Part shown: positions 52,237 to 61,112 of the stretch, in pieces | How positions within the stretch are numbered: position 1 is the stretch's first letter | Layout of the letters: each line of letters opens with the position of its first letter | Assembly: GCA_018399635.1 (NCBI GenBank) | Contig: JAGYOH010000012.1 | Location: 38,231 to 102,230 of the forward strand | Length of the DNA: 64,000 nucleotides | Source of the DNA: Clostridia bacterium | Lineage (GTDB): Bacteria > Bacillota > Clostridia > Peptostreptococcales > Acidaminobacteraceae | Reading direction: 5' to 3' | Notes under the pieces: model-generated | The model's input: the letters and a program-made list of their open reading frames with translations, nothing else | Told to the model about the DNA's origin: nothing | Database searches by the model: none | Program-made: the position numbers and the translations under genes

Positions 52237-53619
52237 CTAGGTCAGAAGCGGGATGACCTTTTCCATGGCCATGCCCCGTGAACCCTTGATCAGCAGATGA
52301 TCCCCGGGTTCCAGGATTTCATTGAAAATTTCTGCCGCCTCTTCGAAGGTGGCCACGTGGATCCATTTCTTCGGATTGAAGCCTCTTTCAAGGAGTCGTT
52401 GCCCGATGGCCATGGAAGCCTCCCCCTTGGTGAGCACCAGGTCCGTCTTTTCCAGGGAGATCAGGTCTCCCACCTCCCGGTGGCCTGAGAGGGCCATGGC
52501 CCCCATCTCGAACATGTCTCCGAAAAACAGGGCCGTCCCACGTTCCTTGAGTTCTTCCATCAGGGTCAGGGCGCTGGCATAGGAATCCACGCTGGCATTG
52601 TAGGCGTCATTGATGATTAGAAGGCCCCTTCCGGTGCTCTGGCGCTTGAGCCGCATCTTTTCCCCCTGATAGGCTTCAATGCCGGATTGTATCCCTTCGT
52701 CGGCAACCCCCAGGCCCTTGGCGATGATCACCCCGGGGGCGCTGTTGAGGACATTGTGGCGGCCGTAGACTCCCAGTCGGATTCTCAGGCCGTGCAATTG
52801 GTAGTCATAGGTCTTCATGGGATTCATCGCCACCGATACCAGGGGATGGTCCGCCTCCCCTCCCTCTCCGAAGGTCTCCACCCTGAAGGGCCATTGCTGC
52901 TTCTTGAGGGCCTTCAGGAGGGGATCCTCCCCGTTGACCAGAAGAAGCCCGCCGGGTCCCATCCGGTCCACGATCTCCAGTTTGGCCTTGAGGATATTCT
53001 CCTTCGATCCCAGAAACTCGATGTGGCTGGCCCCGATGTTGGTGATGACGGCGATATCCGGGGGGGCGATGCCCACCAGTTCGCGGATCTCCCCGGCATG
53101 ATTCATCCCCATCTCCAGAACGAAAACCTCCGTGGCCGCCGGCGAGGCCAGGACACTCAGGGGCATGCCGATGGCATTGTTGAAATTCCCCCGGGTTCTG
53201 GCGCTCACGAAACTGCCTTCGAGAGCACTGAAAATGAAATCCTTGGTGCTGGTCTTCCCCGTGGATCCGGTCACGGCGATCACCCTGGCTCCGGAGGATT
53301 CAATGATTCCCCGGGCCATGTCCTGAAGCCCCCCGCCGGTGTCCTCCACCAGAAAAAGCGGCCAGTCCCTCAGGGCCGTTTCGTGGGCCCGGTAGTAGGC
53401 CTTGGAACAAAAACTCAAAAGCGCCCCTTCCCGCAGGGCTTCAAGAATGAAATCGTGGCCGTCGAAGCGGTCTCCCTGCAGGGGCAGAAAAAGATCGCCC
53501 CCGGTGATTTGTCTTGAATCGGTTTTGATCCGGGACAGGTCGACCTCGAGGTCTTCCTCCATGCCCCTGAGCCTGCCCCGGGTATACCGGAGCAGCGTCT
53601 TCAATGTGGATTTTCTCAC
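52237..53619 (-). CDS. murF: UDP-MurNAc-tripeptide:D-Ala-D-Ala ligase MurF
   Basis: MurF adds D-Ala-D-Ala to complete the pentapeptide. The 460-residue protein has the P-loop GSTGKTSTKD and the central block NNAIGMPLSVL. It starts at GTG 53619, overlapping the murE stop, with AAGGATGGCGGG upstream. Confidence 0.96.
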   Translation of the reverse strand: MRKSTLKTLLRYTRGRLRGMEEDLEVDLSRIKTDSRQITGGDLFLPLQGDRFDGHDFILEALREGALLSFCSKAYYRAHETALRDWPLFLVEDTGGGLQDMARGIIESSGARVIAVTGSTGKTSTKDFIFSALEGSFVSARTRGNFNNAIGMPLSVLASPAATEVFVLEMGMNHAGEIRELVGIAPPDIAVITNIGASHIEFLGSKENILKAKLEIVDRMGPGGLLLVNGEDPLLKALKKQQWPFRVETFGEGGEADHPLVSVAMNPMKTYDYQLHGLRIRLGVYGRHNVLNSAPGVIIAKGLGVADEGIQSGIEAYQGEKMRLKRQSTGRGLLIINDAYNASVDSYASALTLMEELKERGTALFFGDMFEMGAMALSGHREVGDLISLEKTDLVLTKGEASMAIGQRLLERGFNPKKWIHVATFEEAAEIFNEILEPGDHLLIKGSRGMAMEKVIPLLT

Positions 53620-55061
53620 TGTCCCGCCATCCTTTCAAGAGACTCCTGAACCACCTCGACGTCGGAAAAATGAAGGGTGGTCTCACCGATGATCTGATAG
53701 GTTTCATGGCCCTTGCCGGCGATGATGACGGCATCCCCTTCCTCCGCCAGGGCCAGGGCCCGGTGGATGGCCAGGCGGCGGTCCGCCTCCACCTGGAAAT
53801 TCCCGGCCTCCCTCGCCATCCCGTCAAGAATATCCTCGATGATGGCCAGGGGATCTTCCTTCCTGGGGTTGTCGCTGGTGACGATGCTGATATCGGCCAG
53901 GTTCTGGGAAATCCTCCCCATTCTGGGGCGCTTGCCCTTGTCCCGGTCTCCCCCGCAGCCGAAGACGCAGATGAGCCGCTTCCGGGTCAGGGACCGGCCG
54001 ATTTTCAGAATGTTCTCCAGAGCGTCCGGTGTATGGGCGTAATCCACCAGGATCATGGCCCCCAAAGGATTGACCACCCGCTCCAGTCTTCCCCTGACGG
54101 GTTTGAGGCCGCCCACCGCCCCGGCCAGATCGGCCATGGCAAAGCCCAGACCCAGAAGGCCGCCCAGGGCCCCCAGAAGGTTGCTGACGTAAATTTCACC
54201 CAGATAGGGGGTCGTGACCCTGTAGCTCCGCTTCCGGTACCTGAGGGTCAGTTCAGTCCCCTCAGGGGTGTAGGTGATGTCCTCCGCCGTCAAATCACCC
54301 GGATGATGGATGCCGTAGGTGAGGGCCTTTTTATCCACTTCCGTGAGGAGCCTCTGCCCGTAGTCCGAGTCCAGGTTGACCACCAGGGTGTCCGCCAGGG
54401 TAAAGAGCTTCTTCTTGGCCTTGTAATAGTCCTCCATGTCCTGATGGTAGTCCAGATGGTCCTGGGTCAGGTTGGTGAAAACCCCCACATTGAAATCCAG
54501 CTGGTCCACCCTCGATAGACTCAGGGCGTGGGAACTCACCTCCATGACGCAGTATCCGATACCCGACGCCACCATCCGGCTGAACAGCTCCTCGAGTTCG
54601 AGGGACTCCGGCGTCGTCACCCTGGCGGTTTCCTCCAGGTCGCCCACAAGATTGTGGATGGTCCCGATAAGGCCGGACTGCTGACCCATCCGGGTCAAGA
54701 GGTCTCTGGCGATATGGGTGATGGAGGTTTTGCCGTTGGTTCCGGTGACCCCCAGCAGCTTGAGCCGGCTGGTGGGTGCCCCGTAGAAATTCCCGGCGAT
54801 GACGGCCAGGGCCCGGCGACCGTCATCCACCCTGACCTGGGGCAGAGGATCAGGGGTTTTTTTTGTCACCACGCAGGCCGCGGCGCCCCTGGCCCGGGCC
54901 TGGGGAATGTAGTCATGGCCATCGGATTTGAAACCTTCTATGGCCACGAAAAGACCGCCCGGCACCACCCTTCTGGAATCATAGGCTATGGCCCTGATCT
55001 CCAGGTCTTCTGGCAGGTCAGTTTCATAAGGGATGCCCCTGAGGCATTCACTGAGTTTCAT
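53616..55061 (-). CDS. murE: UDP-MurNAc-dipeptide:meso-DAP ligase MurE
   Basis: MurE adds the third amino acid. The 481-residue protein has P-loop GTNGKTS (107-113) and the motif DNPR (397-400). DNPR is the established marker for meso-diaminopimelate specificity; lysine-adding enzymes differ there. The ATG overlaps the end of the penicillin-binding protein gene, with GAGGAGGTGAT inside that gene serving as the ribosome-binding site. Confidence 0.96.
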   Translation of the reverse strand: MKLSECLRGIPYETDLPEDLEIRAIAYDSRRVVPGGLFVAIEGFKSDGHDYIPQARARGAAACVVTKKTPDPLPQVRVDDGRRALAVIAGNFYGAPTSRLKLLGVTGTNGKTSITHIARDLLTRMGQQSGLIGTIHNLVGDLEETARVTTPESLELEELFSRMVASGIGYCVMEVSSHALSLSRVDQLDFNVGVFTNLTQDHLDYHQDMEDYYKAKKKLFTLADTLVVNLDSDYGQRLLTEVDKKALTYGIHHPGDLTAEDITYTPEGTELTLRYRKRSYRVTTPYLGEIYVSNLLGALGGLLGLGFAMADLAGAVGGLKPVRGRLERVVNPLGAMILVDYAHTPDALENILKIGRSLTRKRLICVFGCGGDRDKGKRPRMGRISQNLADISIVTSDNPRKEDPLAIIEDILDGMAREAGNFQVEADRRLAIHRALALAEEGDAVIIAGKGHETYQIIGETTLHFSDVEVVQESLERMAGQ

Positions 55062-57024
55062 CCACTATCACCTCCTCAATTTTCAAGATCACCAGGGAAC
55101 CCGGGGCGACCTCTTTGTCTTTCATGGGAAACTGCTCCAGGACCAGCCGGTCCTGCCCGACCTCGGCGGTGGGGGAAGTGCTGATGACCAGGCCCAGTTC
55201 CCCGGCGACTTTTTGAGCCTGGGAATAGGTCATCCCCTTGAAATCGGGAACCGGCACCACCTGGTCGGAACCCTCTCTTTCAGGAGTGATTCCGAGATAA
55301 CGAAAGGTGTCCTCCATGACCTCCCTCGCGATCGGTGCCGCCACCACCGATCCGAAATTGCTGAAGGCGGGTTCATCCACGATGATGAGAATCACCAGCC
55401 GGGGATCATCCACCGGTGCAATGGCGGTGAAGGAGGCCCAGGACTTGTCGTCGGAATAGGTGCCTTCAAAGATTTTCTGCGAGGTCCCGGTTTTCCCGGC
55501 GATTCTGATGCCGGGGATTCTGGCGTTGCCGCCACTGCCGTTGTCCACCACGGACTCCATCATCAGCCGGGTTTCCAGAGCCGTCTGGGCGCTGATGACC
55601 TGTCGGAGCACCGTGGGTTCAAAGGAGGCCACCACCTCTCCCTTCTCGTCGGTGACGGCCTTGACGAGGCCGGGCTTCATCAGGACGCCGTCGTTGGCGA
55701 TGGCTCCCACCGCCATGATCATCTGCAGGGGGGTTACGGAAAGCCCCTGGCCGAAGCTCATGGTGGCCGCCTCCACATTGTTCATGGTGTCCTTGTCCAC
55801 CACCAGGGGAAAGGCCTCCGCCGGCAGTTCAATGCCGGTTTTTCTGGTAAATCCGAAATTTTCAATGTATTCGTAGAAGGGTCCCTTGCCGATGGCCATC
55901 TGGGTTTCCATGAAAACGGGATTGCAGCTGTTTTCCAGGCCCTCCGTCAGGGTCTGCCGCCCATGGGGATTGTGAGAGGACCAGCAGCTGATCTTCACCC
56001 CGTCCACCATGAGATAGCCGTGGGCGTCAAATTCAGTATAGGGGGTCACCGCGTTTTCCTCCAGCCCCGCCGCGGCGGTGACGACCTTGAAAACACTGCC
56101 GGGTTCATAGAGACTGCTCACCAGGGGGTTCGTCCACATCCGGGACCAGACCTTCACCTGGTCCTCCTCCGCCAGGGCCTCGATATCGATGTCGGTATAG
56201 GCCTTGAGGGGGACCCTGGGTTCATTGAGATTGTAATCCGGCTTTGAAGCCATGGCGAGGATTTCCCCCGTTCTGGGATCCATGACGATGCCCATGGTCT
56301 TGAGGGCCTGGTTGCTGTCATAGGCTGAGACCAGGGCCTTTTCCAGATAATGCTGGATCACCTCGTCGATGGTGAGCACCACGTCGTTGCCCAGCACCGG
56401 CTGGTAGACCTTGTCGGTGCCGTAGGCCAGCTGACGCCCGCTGGCGTCGGTACTGATGAAATATTTTCCCTCTATCCCCGTCATTATATCATTAAAGGAC
56501 TGCTCGATGCCGGCGATTCCGATATTGTCCACGGTGGTATGGCCGATGAGATGGGCCGCAAAATCATCATAGGGGTAGACCCTCTGCATATCCTCGGTGA
56601 CCCAGACCCCTTGAATCTTGAGATCCTCGATCTGGGTGGCCGCCTCAAGACTGAGTCCCCTTTTGATTTTCACCATTTCCGTATCCCGGGCGAACTTTTC
56701 GTCAATGTCGTCGAAATCCAGGTCCGTGACCTGGTCCATGGCCTTCAAGGCGGTTTCGATGTCGATGATTTCATCAGGCCGGGTCCAGATGCTGAAGGTT
56801 TTGATGCTGAAGGCCAGTTTGGTTCCGTTGCGGTCATAGATGGTCCCTCTCAGGGCCGGGATGGGAATATCCCGGGTGCGGTGCATGGCCGCGAGGGTCT
56901 GATACTCCTCCGCCTTCACCACCTGGATGAAAAACATGCGGACAATCAAAGCAAAAAAAATAAGACTCACCAAATACAGTATTAAAGTAAGTCTTCGATT
57001 GCGTTTCATGATGAGATTCTTCAT
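55048..57024 (-). CDS. ftsI: class B penicillin-binding protein with PASTA domain (FtsI/SpoVD-type)
   Basis: A septal peptidoglycan transpeptidase of 658 residues. It has an N-terminal membrane anchor (about 11-33), a dimerisation domain, and a transpeptidase domain with SVFK (Ser310-Lys313), SCN (366-368) and KTG (511-513). One PASTA domain (about 590-652) ends the protein. AGGAGG precedes the ATG. The same architecture occurs in vegetative PBP2B and sporulation SpoVD; with one copy here and no sporulation genes nearby, a vegetative role is inferred. Confidence 0.94.
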   Translation of the reverse strand: MKNLIMKRNRRLTLILYLVSLIFFALIVRMFFIQVVKAEEYQTLAAMHRTRDIPIPALRGTIYDRNGTKLAFSIKTFSIWTRPDEIIDIETALKAMDQVTDLDFDDIDEKFARDTEMVKIKRGLSLEAATQIEDLKIQGVWVTEDMQRVYPYDDFAAHLIGHTTVDNIGIAGIEQSFNDIMTGIEGKYFISTDASGRQLAYGTDKVYQPVLGNDVVLTIDEVIQHYLEKALVSAYDSNQALKTMGIVMDPRTGEILAMASKPDYNLNEPRVPLKAYTDIDIEALAEEDQVKVWSRMWTNPLVSSLYEPGSVFKVVTAAAGLEENAVTPYTEFDAHGYLMVDGVKISCWSSHNPHGRQTLTEGLENSCNPVFMETQMAIGKGPFYEYIENFGFTRKTGIELPAEAFPLVVDKDTMNNVEAATMSFGQGLSVTPLQMIMAVGAIANDGVLMKPGLVKAVTDEKGEVVASFEPTVLRQVISAQTALETRLMMESVVDNGSGGNARIPGIRIAGKTGTSQKIFEGTYSDDKSWASFTAIAPVDDPRLVILIIVDEPAFSNFGSVVAAPIAREVMEDTFRYLGITPEREGSDQVVPVPDFKGMTYSQAQKVAGELGLVISTSPTAEVGQDRLVLEQFPMKDKEVAPGSLVILKIEEVIVDETQ

Positions 57025-57033
57025 CGCCGCCTC

Positions 57034-57540
57034 CTAGTTCCAGAGGAACCCTATGATGGTCTTGACCAGATTTTCTTCAGGTTGACCATAACCCAGCACC
57101 TCAGGACTATTATCACCCAAATCCTCATTTTTTTCAATATCCAGGGCATATTTTGTGCCGCCGGCGATATAGACCACTTGATGGGGCTGCGGGTACTGCA
57201 TCCCCAGACGGGTGCCGGCATAATGCTCGATGGTCTCCAGGCTCGAGGCGCTGTTGAGCTGGTATTTCAATTCCTCCACCTCGACTTCGAGGGACCGGAT
57301 CTCCTTCTTGAGTTCAAAGTTGGAATACTTGATCTCATTGATTTCAGCATAACGAACGAGGAGGGCCGCCATGGCACCGAAAACCACCACGAGGAAGAGC
57401 AGCGCCATCAAATGACTGAAGAACCGGGATTTCCGGTTGGTCTTCCCCATGGACTTTTTCAGTTTCATCGTCTTGGCCGTGAGATCCCTGGAGAGTATTT
57501 CATCGTAGAGATAAGGATCGGTGCTGTTTACGGTAGCCAC
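57034..57540 (-). CDS. ftsL: FtsL-type cell division protein
   Basis: A 168-residue bitopic protein in the ftsL position. It has a basic N-terminus (about 20-42), one membrane segment (about 48-70) and a short extracytoplasmic coiled coil (about 73-105), then a longer C-terminal tail. I chose GTG 57540 because AGGGGGG is six bases upstream and follows the rsmH stop; the longer frame is antisense-like overlap with rsmH. Sequence is poorly conserved in this family, so the call rests on position and architecture. Confidence 0.82.
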   Translation of the reverse strand: MATVNSTDPYLYDEILSRDLTAKTMKLKKSMGKTNRKSRFFSHLMALLFLVVVFGAMAALLVRYAEINEIKYSNFELKKEIRSLEVEVEELKYQLNSASSLETIEHYAGTRLGMQYPQPHQVVYIAGGTKYALDIEKNEDLGDNSPEVLGYGQPEENLVKTIIGFLWN

Positions 57541-57560
57541 TTCGGCCCCCCCTTTTTTTC

Positions 57561-58493
57561 TTATATCCTTTCGGCGATCCTCAGCTTGGCGCTGCGGGAT
57601 CGGGGGTTGAATTCCAACTCCTTCATGCCGGGCTGGATGGGTTTTTTGGTCACGATCCTGACCTTGGCCCGGTGGTTGCAGGTGCAGACCGGTGCCTCCG
57701 GCGGACAGATACAATCCAGACTGAGTTCCTTGAAGGTATTTTTCACCAGCCGGTCCTCGAGGGAATGGAAGGTGATGACGGCGATGCGCCCCCCGGGAGC
57801 GAGCCGGTCCACACCGTCTTCAATGGCCTTTTGAATGATGCCGAGCTCGTTGTTGACCTCGATCCGGATCGCCTGGAAGGTCCTCTTGGCCGGATGGGGC
57901 CCGTCTCTCCTGGCCCCCTTGGGTACCGCCTTCTTGATGACCTCCACCAGTTCAAAGGTGGTCTCGATGGGCTTGATTTCCCTCTGGGTCACGATGAAGG
58001 TGGCGATGCGCTGGGCCCATCGTTCCTCCCCGTAGGTCATGATGACGTGGTTGAGTTCCTCCAGGGAATATTCGTTGACCACCTCGGCGGCGGTGAGGGA
58101 GGCGGTCTGGTCCATCCGCATGTCCAGGGGGGCGTCGTGATTGTAGGAGAACCCCCTTTGGGCCGTATCCAGCTGGTAGGAGGAAACCCCCAGATCCATG
58201 AGGATGCCGTTCACCTCGGGAATCTCAAGTTCCGTCAGAATCGGGGCGATATTGGAAAAATTGTCATGGACCAGGATGAATCGTCCTTTATAGGGCTTGA
58301 GCAGGTCTCTGGCGTAGGCCAGGGCTTCCTGGTCCTGGTCGATGCCGATGAGGACGCCGCCCTCGAGGCCCTCGATCACCGCCTTGGCATGGCCGGCCCC
58401 CCCCAGGGTCCCGTCGACATAGATGCCGTCGGGGAGGACCTTGAGACCCTCGAGCACTTCCTTGAGCATGACGCTGTAATGGTTGAATGCCAT
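57561..58493 (-). CDS. rsmH: 16S rRNA (cytosine1402-N4)-methyltransferase RsmH
   Basis: RsmH (MraW) methylates C1402 of 16S rRNA. The 310-residue protein starts [17 protein letters not shown] at ATG 58493, with AGGAGAG upstream. SAM-binding [12 protein letters not shown] and GVSSYQLD are clear, and [13 protein letters not shown] is a family signature. It follows mraZ by ten bases. Confidence 0.97.
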   Translation of the reverse strand: MAFNHYSVMLKEVLEGLKVLPDGIYVDGTLGGAGHAKAVIEGLEGGVLIGIDQDQEALAYARDLLKPYKGRFILVHDNFSNIAPILTELEIPEVNGILMDLGVSSYQLDTAQRGFSYNHDAPLDMRMDQTASLTAAEVVNEYSLEELNHVIMTYGEERWAQRIATFIVTQREIKPIETTFELVEVIKKAVPKGARRDGPHPAKRTFQAIRIEVNNELGIIQKAIEDGVDRLAPGGRIAVITFHSLEDRLVKNTFKELSLDCICPPEAPVCTCNHRAKVRIVTKKPIQPGMKELEFNPRSRSAKLRIAERI

Positions 58494-58503
58494 AATATCT
58501 CTC

Positions 58504-58935
58504 CTAAATCCCCAATTCGGACATGTGTTCAGCGATTTCATCGTAACTGATCTGATCCGGGTCCGTGTACCGGTGCCATTCTTCCAAGGCCCAGATCTCC
58601 ACCCGGGTTCCGACCCCGATGATCATCAGTTCCCTGTCGATGTTGGCATGTTCCCTGAGAGCCTGGGGAATCAGAATCCTCCCCTGGGTGTCGAGTTCAC
58701 ATTCGGTGGCTCCGGCGAAGAACAATCTGACGAAGCCGCGGGCGTTCTTGTTGGTCAGGGGCAGCCCTTTGAGCTTCTCTTCGAAGATTCTCCATTCCCC
58801 TTCCGGAAAGCAAAATAGGGACTGGTCCAAACCCTTGGTCAGATAGAACCGCTCCCCCAATCCACTCCTGAATTTGCTGGGAACGTTGATTCTGCCCTTT
58901 TTATCAATGTTGTGTTGATATTCACCGATAAACAT
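58504..58935 (-). CDS. mraZ: transcriptional regulator MraZ
   Basis: MraZ is a DNA-binding regulator of the dcw cluster, built from two AbrB-like/SpoVT folds. The 143-residue protein starts [23 protein letters not shown] at ATG 58935 and has the second repeat around residues 80-128 ([19 protein letters not shown]). A three-repeat MraZ box overlaps its own promoter, so it likely regulates the whole dcw operon, including itself. Confidence 0.96.
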   Translation of the reverse strand: MFIGEYQHNIDKKGRINVPSKFRSGLGERFYLTKGLDQSLFCFPEGEWRIFEEKLKGLPLTNKNARGFVRLFFAGATECELDTQGRILIPQALREHANIDRELMIIGVGTRVEIWALEEWHRYTDPDQISYDEIAEHMSELGI

Positions 58936-58960
58936 TCGCTCCACCCTCAATAGGGAATCT

Positions 58961-58990
58961 ACCCCACTTTTCTCCACTATACACCACTTT
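58961..58990 (-). promoter_or_regulatory. MraZ box: three 10-bp direct repeats
   Basis: On the minus strand AAAGTGGTGT (58981-58990), ATAGTGGAGA (58971-58980) and AAAGTGGGGT (58961-58970) are head-to-tail repeats of RTGG-type units with an exact 10-base period. They match the established MraZ operator style (AAAGTG-type repeats). They cover the spacer, the -10 and the start point of the mraZ promoter. Confidence 0.9.
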
Positions 58991-59004
58991 TTATGAAATG
59001 TCCA
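58976..59004 (-). promoter_or_regulatory. mraZ/dcw promoter
   Basis: On the minus strand TGGACA (58999-59004) and TATAGT (58976-58981) are spaced by 17 bases, with transcription expected near 58969. It follows directly after the lgt terminator. Confidence 0.78.
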
Positions 59005-59012
59005 CAAAAAAT

Positions 59013-59052
59013 AAAAAAAAACCTCTATTTTATCCGCTAAAACAGAGGTTTT
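59013..59052 (-). terminator. rho-independent terminator after lgt
   Basis: AAAACCTCT (59018-59026) pairs with AGAGGTTTT (59044-59052), extended by TTTTA/TAAAA inside, and the minus strand continues with nine Ts (59013-59021, partly in the stem). Confidence 0.9.
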
Positions 59053-59084
59053 GCAAGTTAAAGGGTCATGCGACTTTTCTTATG

Positions 59085-59825
59085 TCATATTCTGCTCTTG
59101 TAGCCCTTCTTTCTCATCCAGACCAGCAGCCCCGAAAAAAGGAGGATGGTGGCGATGCTGATCAGCTGGGCCACCCTGAAATCCCCCAGCATCAGGGAGT
59201 CCGTCCTGAGACCCTCGATGAAGAATCGCCCCACGGAATACAGAATTCCATAGAGCAGGAAGCCTTCTCCTTTGAATTTCAACCGTTTCATGTAGACAAG
59301 AAGGAATCCGAAAATCATGAGATTCCAGAGGGATTCATACAAAAAAGTCGGGTGGACCCTGATCCCCTCCACCAGTATCCCCCAGGGCAGGTCCGTAGGA
59401 CCCCCGTGGGCTTCACCGTTGATGAAGTTCCCCCATCTGCCGATGGCCTGGCCGAGGATCAGTCCCGGGGCCGCGTAATCCGCCAATTCGAAAAAATCGA
59501 CCTTCTTGACTCTTGCCAGGAAAAAACCGCTGATCAGGCCTCCGATGACGCCGCCGTGGATCGCCATGCCGCCCCCCCTGAAGTTGAGGATCTGCAGGGG
59601 ATTGGCCCCGTAGTAGTCCCAGCTGAAAATCACATAGTACAGGCGGGCGCCCAGTACAGAGAAAATCAAGACCACCAGGATGATGTCGAAGAGGGTGTCC
59701 TCGTGATATCCCCTTTTAGTGGCCAGTCTGATAAACACCATGGATCCCATCAACATGGCCGTGGCCATGAGGATGCCGTACCATCGGATGGCGATGCCGA
59801 ATACTTCAAATGCAACTGGATTCAT
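59085..59825 (-). CDS. lgt: prolipoprotein diacylglyceryl transferase
   Basis: Lgt adds a diacylglyceryl group to lipobox cysteines of prolipoproteins. The 246-residue membrane protein has about seven segments, the HGG motif (90-92) and the signature GRWGNFINGE (129-138). AGGAGG precedes the ATG. The signal peptidase gene lspA that acts next is not in this window. Confidence 0.96.
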   Translation of the reverse strand: MNPVAFEVFGIAIRWYGILMATAMLMGSMVFIRLATKRGYHEDTLFDIILVVLIFSVLGARLYYVIFSWDYYGANPLQILNFRGGGMAIHGGVIGGLISGFFLARVKKVDFFELADYAAPGLILGQAIGRWGNFINGEAHGGPTDLPWGILVEGIRVHPTFLYESLWNLMIFGFLLVYMKRLKFKGEGFLLYGILYSVGRFFIEGLRTDSLMLGDFRVAQLISIATILLFSGLLVWMRKKGYKSRI

Positions 59826-59837
59826 TTGACCTCCTGG

Positions 59838-61112
59838 TTAACGGACGACCGAAAGGACCGTGCGGTCCTTCAGGGTCAGTCCTAGACTTTTTTCAACCTC
59901 TTCCATGGTGATACCCTCCACCATCTTCATGCCGTCAAAAATGTCCACACCCTTGATGTAATGCCCGATAAAATTGTTGGCGATGGTCTGGATGCTGTTG
60001 AAGGCACTGATGTTCCGTCCTAGAATCTTGCGCTTGATCCGCATGAAGCTGGCCGCATCCATCCCCTCGCGGTCGAAGGCCTCAAGGGTCGACTGGATTC
60101 CTGCCGTCATCCGCCGGGGATCGGAACTCTCCCCCCCGAAGGCCAGGTAGGAATACCCCTGACCGTAGCTGTATTCATAACCGAAGGTGCTGTTGAGGAG
60201 GCCCTCTTCATAGGCCGTGTTGAAAAATGCCGATCCCTTGCCGAAAAGATATTCCAGGGCGATTCTTCTGACTATGGACGCCTTGTAATCCTCAGGGGTC
60301 AGGGCGGCCCCGGGTCCCTTGATGAAGAAATTGAAAATCGGAGTCGGAATGCCCATGGCCATGTTCGTCTCGGAACTGCCGGGACTCAGAGGTTCTTCAT
60401 CGAGAACCAGGCGACCGCTGCTTTTCTTCTTCAAGAAGGCTTCGGGAAGAATCCCGTCGATATAGGCGATCATCTCATCGGCATCAACATCCCCGGCGAC
60501 CAGCAGCGCCATGTTCCGGGGACTGTAAAAATGATCATAGGCCCTGTTGAGATCCTCCAGGGTCGTTCCCTTCACCGAGGCCTCGGTGCCGGCGATGTCC
60601 TCCCCCATGGGGTGCTTCTGATACAGGGTCTTCAAACCATTGAAATAGGCGCGCCAGTCGGGATCATCATCATACATCTTGATTTCCTGGGTGATGATCC
60701 CCTTTTCCTTTTCAACGTTCTCCTCGGTGAGATGAGGCGTCAGGACAAAGTCCACAAGCAGCTTGAGGGCCGGTTCGAAGTCCTTGACCGTATTGAAATA
60801 ATACACCGTTGAAGCGTAGTTGGTGTAGGCGTTGACGCTGGCCCCGAGCTTTGAAAATTCCTGGAAGATATCCTTTTCCTCATCCTCGAAGATCTTATGC
60901 TCCAGAAAATGGGCGACCCCCAGGGGCAGACTGAAACTCTCCCCCTTCTCATTGGTGAATTGGTTGTACAGGGCGCCGTATTTCGTCATGAAATAGGCGA
61001 ATTTTTTGGTATAGCCCGCCTTGGGGTAGATAAAGATATCCAGCCCCGAGGGATGGGTCACCCGGTAGAAGGATTCCTTCAGATGGGCGTCCAGCACTTT
61101 TTCAATTTTCAT
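59838..61112 (-). CDS. M16 family zinc peptidase (YmfH-type)
   Basis: A 424-residue M16 peptidase with the inverted zinc motif HFLEH (His68, Glu71, His72) and a distal Glu in EKEKGIITQEIKMY. It fits the active partner (YmfH) of a two-gene M16 pair. Substrate is unknown. The ATG overlaps the stop of the partner gene, with GAGGGGG upstream. Confidence 0.9.
   Translation of the reverse strand: MKIEKVLDAHLKESFYRVTHPSGLDIFIYPKAGYTKKFAYFMTKYGALYNQFTNEKGESFSLPLGVAHFLEHKIFEDEEKDIFQEFSKLGASVNAYTNYASTVYYFNTVKDFEPALKLLVDFVLTPHLTEENVEKEKGIITQEIKMYDDDPDWRAYFNGLKTLYQKHPMGEDIAGTEASVKGTTLEDLNRAYDHFYSPRNMALLVAGDVDADEMIAYIDGILPEAFLKKKSSGRLVLDEEPLSPGSSETNMAMGIPTPIFNFFIKGPGAALTPEDYKASIVRRIALEYLFGKGSAFFNTAYEEGLLNSTFGYEYSYGQGYSYLAFGGESSDPRRMTAGIQSTLEAFDREGMDAASFMRIKRKILGRNISAFNSIQTIANNFIGHYIKGVDIFDGMKMVEGITMEEVEKSLGLTLKDRTVLSVVR

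Noticed and set aside
57541..57714. N-terminal extension of FtsL through the end of rsmH
   Set aside because: It overlaps rsmH in another frame and reads as low-complexity antisense-like sequence; GTG 57540 has a good ribosome-binding site.
58961..58990. Short tandem repeats considered as a CRISPR or satellite
   Set aside because: Only three 10-base units in a promoter, next to mraZ and matching the MraZ operator style.
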